The notes under the pieces were generated by a model that worked only from the letters and a program-made list of their open reading frames with translations, ran no database searches and was not told the origin of the DNA. A DNA stretch of 64,000 bases from Cyathus striatus (taxonomy: Eukaryota > Basidiomycota > Agaricomycetes > Agaricales > Nidulariaceae): contig JAOVFP010000003.1 of the NCBI GenBank assembly GCA_025738555.1, positions 3,162,001-3,226,000 on the forward strand, in the 5' to 3' direction. This document shows positions 23,415 through 35,320 of this stretch, one piece after another (position 1 is the stretch's first letter; every line of letters begins with the position of its first letter). The position numbers and the translations under genes were made by a program.

Positions 23415-25383
23415 ATGTCTGACTACTCTGACTCAGGTCACAAATCTCGTGACCAAGGTCACACACACCACACCTATACCAGTTCTCAGCAGCCCCTCTA
23501 TCATTCCTATTCTACTATTGCCCCTCAAGGGCAACAGCATCCTCCCTCTAGCCCTGGGACACAACGTCCTCCTCCCTCTATCGTTGGGGAACAACGTCCT
23601 CTTCCCTCTATCATTGGGCAACAACGTCCTCCTCCCTCTATCGTTGGGCAACAACGTCCTCCTCCCTCTATCCTTGGGGAACAACGTCCTCCTCCCTCTA
23701 TCGTTGGGCAACAACGTCCTCCTCCCTCTACCCCGGAGAAACAACGTCCTCCTTCCTCTAGCCCTAGGAAACAACGTCCTCCTCCCTCTATCCTTGGGGA
23801 ACAACATCCTCCTCCCTCTATCGTTGGGGAACAACGTCCTCCTCCCTCTATCGTTGGGCAACAACGTCCTCCTCCCTCTACCCCGGAGAAACAACGTCCT
23901 CCTTCCTCTAGCCCTAGGAAACAACGTCCTCCTCCCTCTATCGTTGGGGAACAACGTCCTCCTCCCTCTACCCTGGAGAAACAACGTCCTCCTTCCTCTA
24001 GCCCTAGGAAACAACGTCCTCCTCCCTCTATCATTGGGGAACAACGTCCTCTTCCCTCTATCATTGGGGAACAACGTCCTCCTCCCTCTATCGTTGGGCA
24101 ACAACGTCCTCCTCCCTCTAGCCCTAGGAAACAACGTCCTCTTCCCTCTATCATTGGGGAACAACGTCCTCCTCCCTCTAGCCCTGAGAAACAACGTCCT
24201 CCTCCTTCCAGCCCCATACAACAGCGTGCCCATCCCTCCACTCCCATACAACAGCATGCCCATCCCTCCACTCCCATACAACAGCATGCCCATCCCTCCA
24301 CTCCCATACAACAGCATGCCCATCCCTCCACTCCCATACAACAGCGTGCCCATCCCTCCACCCTCACCCTTAAACGAGCTCATTCTCCATCCACTCCTTC
24401 ACAAGATCAGCCGCCTAACAAGAAGCCGCGGGTTACCGGGCCATACACTTGGAAAAACCTACCTATTGCTCCCACCTTTCCCGGTAGATTGTATGAGTAC
24501 GTTCTTGCTTTTATATCTCCCCTTATCAATTTCATCCTGATCCGCTGTTAAGTGTTGTATCGGATGACATCGAAAAAACCGCGCGCACCATTCGATGGAG
24601 GGAAGACGGATTCGGGTTCGATATCCTCGTTAGTCATTTTATTAACATTTCATGTCTTTGCTTACATATTACTTTGTAGCATTGGAAGAAATTCTTAAAT
24701 GAATCAAACAGGAGGCGCATCTCCCCAAGATCTACTGCACTCACACAGAAGAACCTCAAGGCACGCCTCCACCATTGGAACTTCGTGCCCATCCCCAATA
24801 CTGTATGTATGGTTTTGTTTAGGTGCATTGTTCCCTTTTATCCTGACTTCTACTTTTCCAGAAGATGGCTGCATCGTACAAGCATAGGGATGGACTTTTC
24901 CACCGGGATGGTGTCGACGACCTGGTGAAATTGTGTAATCCGGGTGCAGAAGATGAGACGGAGGAGGCTAGTGAGTTTGAGGAGTTTGGGGAAGCAGGCG
25001 GCATTGACGGGTTTGAGGGGGCGGGAGGCATTGAGGAGTTTGAGGAAGCAGGAGACGTTGACGGGTTTGAGGGGGCGGGAGGCATTGAGGAGTTTGAGGA
25101 AGCAGGAGACGTTGAGGGGTTTGAGGGGGCGGGAGGCGTTGATGAGTTTGAGGAAGCAGGGGGCGTTGAGAGGTTTGAGGGGGCGGGAGGCGTTGAAGAG
25201 TTTGAGGAAGCAGGAGACGTGGATGAGTCTGGGGATGATGAAGAGATGGGGGAAGCAGCGGAACACGGTGACGATAAAACTTCCGTTTTTCAAAACATAG
25301 CTGCTGAGCTGGGACAGATTCGCGACAGGGTTAAGAAAATAAAGGAGGCGTTAGAGAAGAAAGAAGCTGGTTTCGCAGTCTAA
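23415..25383 (+). CDS. HSF-like DNA-binding protein with tandem-repeat arms (right copy)
   Basis: I place four exons: 23415-24496, 24553-24628, 24680-24802 and 24862-25383, giving about 600 residues. Residues about 50-330 are a 10-residue Pro/Gln-rich repeat (QQRPPPSIVG, later QQHAHPSTPI). Residues about 345-460 fit the heat-shock-factor winged-helix pattern. They include TFPGRLYDVV, then TIRWREDGFGFDIL (the W..DG..F core), then a helix with KARLHHWNFVPIP, and YKHRDGLFHRDGVDDLVKL at the end. Acidic repeats follow (GGIEEFEEAG, GDVDGFEGAG), then a short C-terminal coiled coil (IAAELGQIRDRVKKIKEAL). This order (DNA-binding domain then coiled coil) is that of HSF, so a nuclear, oligomeric DNA-binding role is inferred. 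The HSF match is by eye and remote. An alternative is an HSF-fold relic carried by a mobile element. Confidence 0.7.
23560..24210 (+). repeat. 30-bp coding minisatellite
   Basis: About 22 copies of a 30-bp unit (caacgtcctcctccctctat plus ten more bases), in frame in the right HSF-like gene. A related array with the core ccatccctccactcccatac follows to about 24360. The left-arm equivalent is at about 1620-2430, with phase-changing indels. Confidence 0.9.
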
Positions 25384-25586
25384 GTTTTATTTTACCTTTG
25401 TCAATTCCTCCTTTGTTTTGTATCAGATGAATTCAAATGTAGAATACCATGTTGTATGTACGAAAGCTGTAGGTCATTAATCATACAGGAAGCGCATAGC
25501 ACTGTATAGAAAAGTATATACCTGTCATATGCTATCTAAAACGCAAAGTCAAAGTCGAACACACCAAACCATCTACAAAAATCCTC
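25384..25586. other. 3' flanks between the HSF-like gene and SSZ1
   Basis: A convergent intergenic stretch. Its outer half is homologous to the left arm 302-420; its inner half is not. Confidence 0.6.
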
Positions 25587-27758
25587 TCAAGGCGCCTCAA
25601 CCTTCAAAGAAGCTTTCGCGCCCTCACTACCCTCTTCCACAATCGACACCTCCACATCTCCATTAATACCAACCACCACAATCGCCTGCACACGGGTAGA
25701 CCACGTCCCCCTCAGCTCCTCATTCGCCAACTTGCCAGTAGCCTTAATCCCCAAGTTCGCATCGACAACTAAAGAGCCCAACACGCTGCTCTTCGTCAAC
25801 GTGCGGTGCTTAATCTCCAACTCCTCTTCTTCCTCGTCGTCGTCGTCGTCGTCTTCGCCACCGGAAACGGGGGGAGGCTTGACCTTCTCGATGCGGATTC
25901 CTTCTGTCACTTCTACAAGCTCGAAGCCGAATTTCTTAGGCTCGCTATCGGGGAGTGTGACTTCGAAAGTGAGAATGCGGCGTGCGGGGAGAGCGGTTTC
26001 TTTAGCTACGGCAGGGATGAACAATCCGCCTAGCCCATCTCCAGCGGTAGGATCCTCAGAGGGGAACAACAGACCCAGGGTCTTAGAAGTAGCTTTAACC
26101 TCGTTGGCCTTCGTCTCGCGGGTGAATGCGTTCTTGAGTTCAGCCTGCTCTTCGGGGATGGAAGCAATAAGCTCAGCTTGGATCGCACATCCTCTAGCGA
26201 TGATGGTAGTAGGATCACCTACACCACCGCCAATAACGGTTCCACGAGCGAAGGGAGACTCAACGTCTTCCCTGAGTCCTAGACTGACTTGAATATGCTC
26301 ATCGAGACCGGGGAGGCAAGCTGTACCTCCTACATATACCAGCTCGTCGATATCGTGCGCATCGAGCTGGGCTTGCTCGAGAAGCGCGGCGATGGCGTTT
26401 GAGATGGCTGTGTATACTGATCGAGCGAGCATATCGAATCGGAGCCGATTAAGCGAGGAGTTGAAGTCCATTCCTTCTTTGAGCGATTCGACGCTGCATG
26501 TTGCGCCTCCAGGGGAAGCAGCGATAGTGCGCTTGGTGTGCTCGAGGGCTAAGCGGAGCTTAGCTTCCGCACGTGCGTCTTGTGCGGAAGGAGACTCGGA
26601 GAGGGCGCTGAAGGGGACTTTGGTCTTCTTCGTAAACTCGGTGGCGAAATGCTTCAGTAGCGCATTGTCGATCTGGTTCCCTGGTTGAATCTTCTCGCTG
26701 TGCGAGGATGCGAGGACGTATGCTAGTCCGTGGCGGATGGAGAGGAGGGTGAGTGAGAGCGAGGATGCGCCTGCGTCTACGACTAGCTGGGTGCGGTCAG
26801 GAGACATTGGGCTATCAGCGCTCCACGATGGGGAGGTGGTAGTAGCCGCTGTGGCACCCGCGTCATCCAAAAGCTGGAGCACGTTGAGCCCGGCATCGGC
26901 AGCTGCCTTTAGGAGAGCATCGTGTTGCTTTGGAGTGAATGATTCTGGGACAGTGAGAACTGCGCCTTCGATCTTTTTGCCGAGGAAGTCTTCTGCGCTC
27001 TGGATGAGAGAGCGGAGGAAGATGGAGGTGACTTCTTGGGGTGTTAGAATGCGCTCTACGGAGATTGGCTCCGAGCGGGGCGTGGGTGCTACTGAGCCCA
27101 GGGGTGTAGCGAGGTTGGAGGCGGGTGTGGATGCTGGGAGGGGAGCTGGGGAGGGTTGGAGAACTGTTACGCTGTATGCTGGCTCATCGGGCTCTGTTGG
27201 GTGTTGGATTACGGGAGCGGAGGTTGGGTTGGCTGTTGGTTGAATTTCGGAGAATCTGCAGGTGTTTGTTAGGATGCATGGAGAGAAGGAAGATAGAGAG
27301 AAAACGTACTTCTTCCCGAGAAGATTTCTGAACCCGACGATGGTGTTCTTTGCGTTCTTCACTAGCTGGTGCTTGGCCTGGTTGCCAATGTACTATCGAT
27401 GAAGGAAAAAAGAGTTATCAAATCAAATCAATACGGAGGGAAGAAAAGGGAACTCACGAGCTCCTCGCCATGGAACGAAATCGCACATGAAATCTGACGC
27501 TCTCCATCCTCGTTTGCGATAGATTCAGCTACGCCTTCCTGTGTTCGATAAGCAAGATAAGATATCTAGTAGTCTTCTATAGCAAGGATCTGGACATACT
27601 TTTGTGAAAACGGCAATGGAGGCATACGAGTTACCAAAGTTTATGCCTACAACGGGCGGCAGGGTGCTTTGAGCCTGCTGTTCTGTTGCGACTGCGGGGG
27701 TTGCAGTGCCAGATTTTGATTTTGAGACACCGTTGGGGAGTCCTTTGGATACGGCCAT
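25587..27758 (-). CDS. SSZ1: Ribosome-associated Hsp70-like protein SSZ1 (Pdr13)
   Basis: I place four exons: 27600-27758, 27458-27538, 27310-27392 and 25587-27255. Exon 1 encodes a short low-complexity leader and the nucleotide-binding start (VVGINFGNSYASIAVF), where the usual Hsp70 DLGTT is altered as in SSZ1. Later segments include AVLTVPESFTPKQ, LQLLDDAGATAA and the phosphate-2-like ELVYVGGTACLPGL. The chain is about 660 residues and has only a short C-terminal substrate-binding-like region with an acidic D/E insert. In fungi SSZ1 pairs with zuotin in the ribosome-associated complex, which stimulates Ssb on nascent chains in the cytosol. The copy looks intact. Its 3' third is the outer part of the giant inverted repeat, and a broken copy of that third starts the window. 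Confidence 0.92.
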
Positions 27759-28548
27759 CTTTGAGGAGAGTTTGGAGAGGAAAGATGGTATAAGTCCGCG
27801 AGGAGGTTGGAGGAGAGGAGAGGCTGTTCTGCAACCACCAATTCAAGCCTGCTCGAAAAAAATCTGATCGTTGCCGATTAAACACGTGCGCATGTGGTTA
27901 TGTAAGCATGTGCCACTTCAATCCAACCCAAGTCGTGTTCCTTTCTTCGTCTGAAAAATCATGAAATTCTGCGGGCTCGCGTACTCCCAAACTGCATATC
28001 AGCGCGAAACTTAGGTCCAGGTCGTTGACGACGTATACAACGGTTGTGGATGGTAGTTTGGGGATATGAGCAGGGCCGATACGAAAAGCTCGTGGATACC
28101 TTCCATGGGCGGCCATTTAACCAATGCTGGACAATGAATAGAAAATGCATGCTCTCTTTTGGCACCATACCATCCACAAGGTTCATTCCTAACAACTGGG
28201 GCAAAGCCAACGTGCAAACTATGCAATAGCACACTTCAGGTCAGAACTAATGGAGTCAACAGAACCTCTCCTCGGCTACCGATAATCGTACAACGTGAAC
28301 CTTGTGACTAAGGCTTAATTTCTCTTCGAAAACACGATGGATAGCCATTCGTAAAATTCTCATAAAATAGGCACATATGGAGGACCTGGGCTGCTATTCG
28401 ACTGCATTCCGACGGCTTGACTGTCCGGGGTCACCTACCGGCAGAGCGCCCACATACCACTGAAGAACGAATATATAAACTGCAGATTTTGATTTTCGTT
28501 CTTCACATCTCTACCTTCTTCTTTCTTGAATACCTCAACTCGAACAGT
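27759..28548. other. Divergent promoter region of SSZ1 and the aldehyde dehydrogenase
   Basis: About 790 bp between two divergent starts. A TATA-like atatataaa lies at 28471, about 75 bp before the dehydrogenase ATG. Short open frames here have no recognisable domain. Confidence 0.5.
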
Positions 28549-31035
28549 ATGCCTGGCACATACACTCAAACTTTGAAAACAGAATCTTACAATGGGACTG
28601 TTAGCATAAACACAGGGTGCGTCCTTACGCACTTCTCTTTACCTCCCACAGACACGTTTTCTCACCTTCGACTCCAGTCTCTTTATCGCTGGGCAATGGG
28701 TGGACCCAGTGGAAGCAGACACACTCGAGTACGAGTCCTCCAGCTTCCATCTTACTTTCCTCCGCACTTACACCTGGCCTCCTTCATATTAGCGTTATCA
28801 ATCCAGGTAAGCGCTTCCCGCTTCCTAAGCAAGCTGGCCACGCGACCTGACTCGCTTACTTCACCTACCAGCCACCGGAAGGGTCATCACGCCGATCTCC
28901 CTAGGTTCCTCCAAAGATGTCGATATTGCTGTTGCGGCCGCGGCGAAAGTGCGTTTTAAGAGACACTCCATTCATCAATCCATTATATTCGTTCCTGCTT
29001 TTTCGCCATATTCGAAGCCTATATCATTCCGGCTGAGACCATTTCTATAATTTAGGCATTCAAAGAGTCATGGGGTCTCAAAGTACCTGGTTCTGTCCGT
29101 GGACGGATGCTAAGTAAGCTAGCGGACTTGATTGAGAGGGATGCAGATGAAATTGCTGCGCTTGAGGCGTTGGACGTTGGTAGGTTGTTTTTCTTGTCAG
29201 AATGGAGCGCTAGCGAACTTACGTTAATACTGTTTAGGTTGGAACTATACTACAATGAGTAAACGCGCGGTGTCTGGTACTGTAGGGTGTTACAGGTACT
29301 ATGCTGGGCTGGCGGATAAGTTGCAGGGAAAGACTATTGAAGTACACTTTTATCCGTCCTATATTCTGATTGTAGCGCTGAAAATGGTTTTTGGCGGATA
29401 GACGAACGATATGAGGTTCGCGTATACGAAGAGGGAGCCGTATGGCGTTGTTGTGTGTTTCATTCCCATCTTTTGGCTTATATTCCGCGTGGTTGAGATT
29501 TATTGATTAGGGACTCGTTGTACCATGGAACTTTCCTCTCGTAAGCGAATGCAGGACTTTAAATTTTGCTTGAATTGATGATTTGTGTGTATGTAGTCTG
29601 TTACTGCATGGAAAGTTGGTCCGGCTCTTGCGACTGGAAATTCCGTCATACTTAAGGTGGATATTCGTTTTATTTTTGTATTTTGCAACTTCACTGAAAT
29701 GGATTTCCACGATAGCCATCGGAACTCGCACCCCTCTCAGCTCTTAAACTCGCAAGTCTAATTAACGAAGCTGGTTTCCCGCCTGGCTCGTTCAACTTGA
29801 TCAACGGATACGGTACAGTTCATACATAGTACCTCAACTCATTCCATTGTAATAATAATACCTCGTATAGGGAACACTGTTGGCCAAGCGATCTGCGAGC
29901 ACCCCAAAATCGGGAAGGTCGCGTTCACAGGAAGCACGTTGACAGGACGGAAGGTACTCAAAGCGTCTGCGGACTCGAATTTGAAAGTCGTTACTCTTGA
30001 GTTGGGAGGAAAGAGCCCTACGATTATATTCGATGATGCGGATGTTGAGCAAGCTGTTAAGTGGGCTTCTATGAGTATTTTGTACGTTTTTGTTTTGGTG
30101 TGATGTGGGTTTTTTGTGAGGCTGATTGGTTTGGTAGTATGCATTCAGGTTTGTCCCAGGCTGTTAACGGTACGTTGGTTGGGTACTAAAATGTGTGATG
30201 ATAGGACAAGTGTGTATTGCTGGATCCCGTATTTTCGTTCATGAAGCGATATATGACAAGTTCATCAAGGGATTTGCTGGTGCGGCTCAACACCTCGCTG
30301 CAAATGCCGGTGGACCATTCGTTCCTTCAACCTTACATGGTCCTCTCATCTCACAACCCCAATTCGATGTATGCCGTCTTTTATATCTCATCTGCGTTAG
30401 AGCTGATTAGTTTGAACTGTAGAAAGTGTTAGGGTATATTCAAAGTGGTAAAGAAGATGGTGCGAAAGTGATCACTGGAGGAGAACGTATCGGAGATGAA
30501 GGGTATTATGTCAAGCCTACGATTTTTGCTGATTGTACGCCCGATATGAAGATTGTTAAGGAGGAGATATTTGGTCCCGTTGCTGCTGTTACGAAGTTCA
30601 AAACTGAAGAAGGTGAGTCCGTGTCTATGCTCTTCTCTGTTTTATGGTTGATTTTTGCGTGTATCTGGTTTTAGAGGTCATGGAGCTTGCCAATGATACA
30701 ATGTACGGTTTGGGCTTTAATGTTTTCACTGAGAATATGAGCCGTGCGATTCGTATATCGAATGCAGCTGAAGCTGGAAGTGTTTGGGTATGTTCAATTC
30801 TTTGTTATAAGACTGTATTTCAATGTTTCGGTATAGGTTAACTGCTCTTCGTCTCCTGATGTTGGAGTACCATTTGGCGGGTATAAGCAATCTGGTATTG
30901 GGTTTGAGTCGGGACAGGAGGCTCTTGAGATGTACGTCATTGCTTTCTTCGTGCCTTTGAGGAAATCACTGAATTTGTGCATGAAGTTATACTCAGCTCA
31001 AGGCTGTCCATATTAATATTGGACGGAAATTATAA
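28549..31035 (+). CDS. NAD(P)+-dependent aldehyde dehydrogenase
   Basis: A gene of about twelve short exons encoding an ALDH of normal length (about 500 residues). Recognisable pieces in order are [69 protein letters not shown], the coenzyme-loop region [14 protein letters not shown], the general-base region [14 protein letters not shown], and the catalytic cysteine in [23 protein letters not shown] and [15 protein letters not shown] follow, with the C-terminus [12 protein letters not shown]. The enzyme oxidises aldehydes to acids in the cytosol or mitochondrion; no clear targeting peptide is seen. The start at 28549 is supported by the upstream TATA box and by the exon 1/2 splice that yields INTGLFIAGQW. 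No disabling change was noticed. Confidence 0.92.
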
Positions 31036-31369
31036 TGACGCATCTACCTTGTACATTATTTTACGAAATGCGAAGAAATTCAGTTGCTGTGCTTTATATG
31101 AACGGGCCCAAGACATCCCAAATATAGAGGATCGTCCTGACTCCTGGCTGCGCAACCTCAGCCATTTTTAAATCTCACTCGCGTGGCCAAATAGACTTTA
31201 GCCAGACAAGCTGCAGAACGTCAAACAGATTTGACAAGCATCGATTATAAATACTGGAACGAAATAAGCATATGTAGGTAAAGTGACCGCGACCCTCGAA
31301 TAAATAAGCATTAATTATATCTTTTCTATGTTGTGGGCTTTCCAAAATTAGCAGAGATGTCCCCATCGT
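31036..31369. other. Intergenic, nothing recognised
   Basis: About 330 bp between the dehydrogenase stop and the stop of the minus-strand secreted-protein gene (3' ends facing). AT-rich, with no coding signal. Confidence 0.4.
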
Positions 31370-31850
31370 TCAGAGGATCGAGCAGCTCATCGAACTTGGG
31401 AGGTTAGGGAAGAATCCTCCCATACTTCCGGCTGGTGATGCGAGGTTGACGAATGATCCTGTTATAATGCGCGTGTCATTATTAACAACGCTAAGGCAAC
31501 CAAAGTTCCTAGAGAACGGTAGGTCAGGTTGTGGTATTGGATGAATGACTGATAACTACGCACTCGAAGAATGTGCATTCTACGCCTCCTGGAACTTTGA
31601 CGCTCGATATTTGTTTGTTGAGGGTGACGAATCCGCCGACGAGACTCAGGCAACATACGTCGGAGAGCATAGGAACTTGAACACAGATGCCTTGGAAGTT
31701 CGGTGCCGTACACATTTCAACGGTGGTGGACATGGCATTGCAATTTATGAAGGTCTGTGCACCTACGTGTCTGGCCGTGGTGAACAAAACGGTCATGAAC
31801 AACGCGACGTAGAGGCGCGAGACATGTAACCACGTCTGGAAGCAGTGCAT
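31370..31850 (-). CDS. Small secreted cysteine-containing protein, paralogue 1
   Basis: I place two exons (31564-31850, then 31370-31508), giving about 141 residues. The N-terminus is hydrophobic (LYVALFMTVLFTTARHVGAQ) and looks like a signal peptide; an inner ATG at MTVLFTT is possible. The mature part reads VEMCTAPNFQGICVQVP, GGFVTLNKQISSVKVPGG and ECTFFENFGCLSVV, and ends SSMSCSIL. It aligns along its length with the gene at 34003-34497, including the intron position just after the CxFF motif. The repeating C-x-G-x-C and VPGG pattern recalls beta/gamma-crystallin-like secreted proteins (inference). The role is unknown. Confidence 0.65.
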
Positions 31851-34002
31851 CTTGAAACTTGGGGTACGGAATAGAACTGAAGAAACGGTCGCGGTATATT
31901 AAACGCAAGTACTTCAATCCCGATGATGGGAACTTTTTTGTTTGTAGCTATGGCATTAATATGTTGCGCCCACCAGGAAGAAAGCAGCGTATTGGATGCG
32001 GAAGCGCGAACGATGCAAGTTGAATTACACCCGTGAATTAAGCGGGAAAACAGAATATGGACGTTGTCGTTCCTGGGAAGCCGTTCCGCCTCAGTTTCTA
32101 CACGACGTCTTCGGGTAAGATATAAATCAAGTTTGAGCAGTGCGGGGAACACTTGGGATGAGACCGGCAGATGTATAAGGGATATAGTCCAGTACCGGGT
32201 ATCAACCCAATTCACGGATACCACCGCTTACTATACGTCCCGCCAACGAGTCCTGTGCGTCTGTTCTTTTATTACTTCCCCTCTTCACATCACAATATAT
32301 TTTTGTCGTCATGCCGTTTAGGCTGTGGCATCCCGGAGTGACGACCTTGAGAAATACAGAACCTTACGTACTTCACATCGAAGACCTGTCGCTCTCAGTC
32401 GTGGTGATCATGACATTCACAGTACATGCTGATGAAACTCATCTTTGCCGGTTTACCAGTGTTGTAGAATTCCCAGAAATGTTGCATTGCGATCCGAGGT
32501 ATGAATCTCGTGGAAACAAATATTAAAATGACGAAATTATGAGGTTCTAAGAACTGTCTGTTGTGCTTGTGGTTTCGTCGGGGTGCTTTGATGCACAGTA
32601 TATATAAATATGGTTCCGTAGCACTATCCTGTCGGTTCCGAAGGATTGTTGGAGCATTCGATGATTTATAGCATCAATATGCGAAGCCTTACTATTTTGT
32701 CCTTTAGAGTGGTTGTTATCATGATGCCCCGTCTACTACCACTGCATTGGAAACTTGCGAAGTCACAGCCTTATGGTCATCTGAATGCTATTGTCTTATC
32801 AGGGTGTCAAATTCCTGTCGTTCAGCTAGACTGCGACAAAAATAAATCATATCAACATGTAGCCCTCTTTTCGAAGTTTGTTTGCAAGTTTCCCGCACTG
32901 TAGGGCTCGGAACCTACCTATCATGACGCTTATGGAATACCTATAATCGATCCATTCTTTCGTATCATTCAATCGAGTACTTACGATAGAACGTTGATAA
33001 ATGTCAGACCGAGATCACCTGCTGTAATTATAGAGTCAACGTGAGATTTCATAAAACCAGATTTTAAGTGGCTTGCGACTGTGACGTCTCCGGACATAGC
33101 AATGTCCCATTATTTCAGATAAAAACCCTAGGAGACGTCGCAATAACAGTTTAGCCTTGACACGGTTGAAAAATATGAGATATAAGTATTTTTGTTCTCG
33201 TACAGCGGCTGCAACAAAGCTGTTGAGCGCAAGCCGCGCATGTGAAGGATCGCACGGAACCTTTTTCGAGTGTGCGAATTGTTTGTCGGGCTAGTTGTTC
33301 TCAAACAAAGACATACAACGCTCTCAACAACGGCGCTGTCAATGTTGAACATAGCTTTCAGCCTCAAACTTGATCCTGCTTGACATTTAACTGCCATCCA
33401 TATCTGATTCTTGTCTTCATTACCCCATTTTCTAATTCTCGAAGACTTCATATGTCAAATGTATCTGACCCGGAACGTAGAGGTCTAAGCATGTGTGAAA
33501 CATACCGACCGTTCGATACTTCACATCCCATATGCCGATCGAATTCACATTCAAGTGCAAGTTTCAATTCTAGAAATATCTCAGCGATTACCACGTTGCG
33601 TTATTAGATCTGCCTTTTTCACCAATTCAGGAATGGAAACTTATTCATCTGCCTCTTTATGCTTTCCGACACTCAGGATCGTCTAGGCACCCGGAAATGT
33701 TGTGTATACACGAGATCTGAGGAAACTTTCACGCCTATGAGTTTCAGGGATCGAATTATTAGGAGGTCTTTGTATCGAGAGGCGTATCGCTTTTCAGCGC
33801 ATAGGCTCGTGCGAAGCAATACTATAATGCGCCATCCTCCCGGATTGGGCAATCGGCTTTGTTCAGACTCATCTGTTCCTGGGGTTCTAAATATGAAATA
33901 CGGTTTTGCGTTTTGCATATAAAATGGACGGTGTGGAGGCTCTGGTTTTTCAGTTCGCTCTTGAGCAACCTCAGTACACACTCTACTTCGACAAGTATCA
34001 AC
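31851..34002. other. Gene-poor stretch between the two secreted-protein paralogues
   Basis: About 2.1 kb without a recognisable gene. Short open frames (up to about 107 codons at 33128-33451) lack domains and intron-supported extensions. A TATA-like tataaaa at about 33918 lies 80 bp before the next start. Confidence 0.45.
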
Positions 34003-34497
34003 ATGTTCGCTTTCTTGACCATCGCTGCTCTCATTGCTGGTGCCTTCGCCGTCCCCACCGTCAAGCCTACACCTGTACGTTTAATTTGTTTGTGGAGTAG
34101 AAGCAGTCTCTAATTATATCCTCAGGATATTAGTCCAGTCGTTACTTTGTGTACTTCAACTGCCATGAGCGGCACTTGCCTCAGCGTTCCCATTGCCCCA
34201 GACGCTTGTACTAGTCTAACTGGTGGCTTGACCGTCCTTAACGACGGCGTTGGGTCCGCTGAAATTCCAGGAGGCTTTGTCTGCAGCTTCTTCCAGTGAG
34301 TCATATCCACATAACACGTATTATTGTATGCTCACATATACTCTAGGAACGCTGGCTGCTTGAGCGCTCTCTCCGCTGATGCGTTCACCGTTGAGGCTCT
34401 TGGAACTGAAGCCTTCGACTTCAGCAGCGTCCCAGGAGAATTCGGCACAACCTCCTTCCTCGACGACGTCAGCTCCTTCAGCTGCTCGATCATTTAA
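34003..34497 (+). CDS. Small secreted cysteine-containing protein, paralogue 2
   Basis: I place three exons (34003-34074, 34126-34295, 34347-34497), giving 130 residues. A clear signal peptide (MFAFLTIAALIAGAFAVPT) is followed by VVTLCTSTAMSGTCLSVP, GGLTVLNDGVGSAEIPGG and VCSFFQNAGCLSAL, with the C-terminus SSFSCSII. It matches paralogue 1 in cysteine spacing (LC, TC, C, FVC, GC, SC) and in the position of the intron after CSFF. It is probably exported. The family (possibly crystallin-like) is inferred from the repeated pattern only. A promoter TATA lies at about 33918. Confidence 0.75.
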
Positions 34498-35320
34498 ATG
34501 AATACAACACTGTTCGTACTGAGTTGATTTCACCCAAGATAGCGCTCTTAGAATCCATAGGGCTGGTTCATTTTTGATGGGGCTTGTGGTTTCTTTAGTC
34601 TAGCGAGTAGACCATTGCATCTTTTGTTCTTATATATTGGAAATCATATCTATTACTTACCTGGGAATCTGCATGTTGCCAAAAAAAAATCGCTCCCGAC
34701 GAAACCTCAGCCTGAAATAGGGTATATTTGCAATCGAGTTTGAGCGAGCTTTGAGCGAACGAAAATAAGCGAGTTTGAGCGATCAATTGGTGGAGCGGCT
34801 GTGCAAGCGATTCAGCTCGACTCGTTTCAGCGCTTGTTGGGAATTTGGGTACGCGCATCAGCTATGAATGATGTCATCGGTTGCGGTTCAATTCTCTACT
34901 ATCTGTTATGGATATTTTAGCTTCAGCTGAACTCCAAGTGGAGCATCAGTTTGGTTGAAGTTTACCTGACTTTTAGCGAAAAAGCTCAAAAATTCGGTTG
35001 CAAATATGCCCTAATAAGTATGGATCTGCTTCAAATCTAACATGACCTCGCCAAACGGCTAATTATGCGTACCTAATTAGCACCTCAGATTTATTCAGGC
35101 AAAAACTTTTTGTTGTTGTTGCAGAATTTTGATCGTAATTGTAAGTAAGTACTTGGATATATTACCTTACGTGCTTCTTCAACTTCAATTGAGTTTTCAA
35201 TTGATTTCAATAATTAAATTTACATATCGAACGTGAAGGAAAATGTGCACCATCACGTGATTACGTAGGTTTCTTGTGGGGGCGATGATCGCCAAATGAT
35301 CGTTGTCCTCAACGTCGACA
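34498..35320. other. Intergenic, nothing recognised
   Basis: AT-rich, about 820 bp. It contains a local repeat of gagcgagtttgagcga-like words at 34735-34790 but no coding signal. Confidence 0.4.

Larger units (their letters stand above)
13747..25917. repeat. Right arm of giant inverted repeat
   Basis: Reverse complement of 1-12230. This arm carries the copies that read through (gene 1, HSF-like gene) and runs into the 3' half of intact SSZ1, where the pair becomes more diverged. Around 25270-25440 the sequence is unrelated to the left arm (the HSF-like C-terminus), and homology then resumes. The outer limit given is where the left arm leaves the window. Confidence 0.96.

Noticed and set aside
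1..25917. Whole palindrome as a pure assembly artefact
   Set aside because: Not fully excluded, but the unique 1.5-kb centre, the diverged SSZ1 edge and the unrelated HSF-like tails are not expected from a simple fold-back error.
27125..27331. Plus-strand frames overlapping SSZ1
   Set aside because: Antisense shadows of a well-supported gene with conserved motifs and introns on the minus strand.
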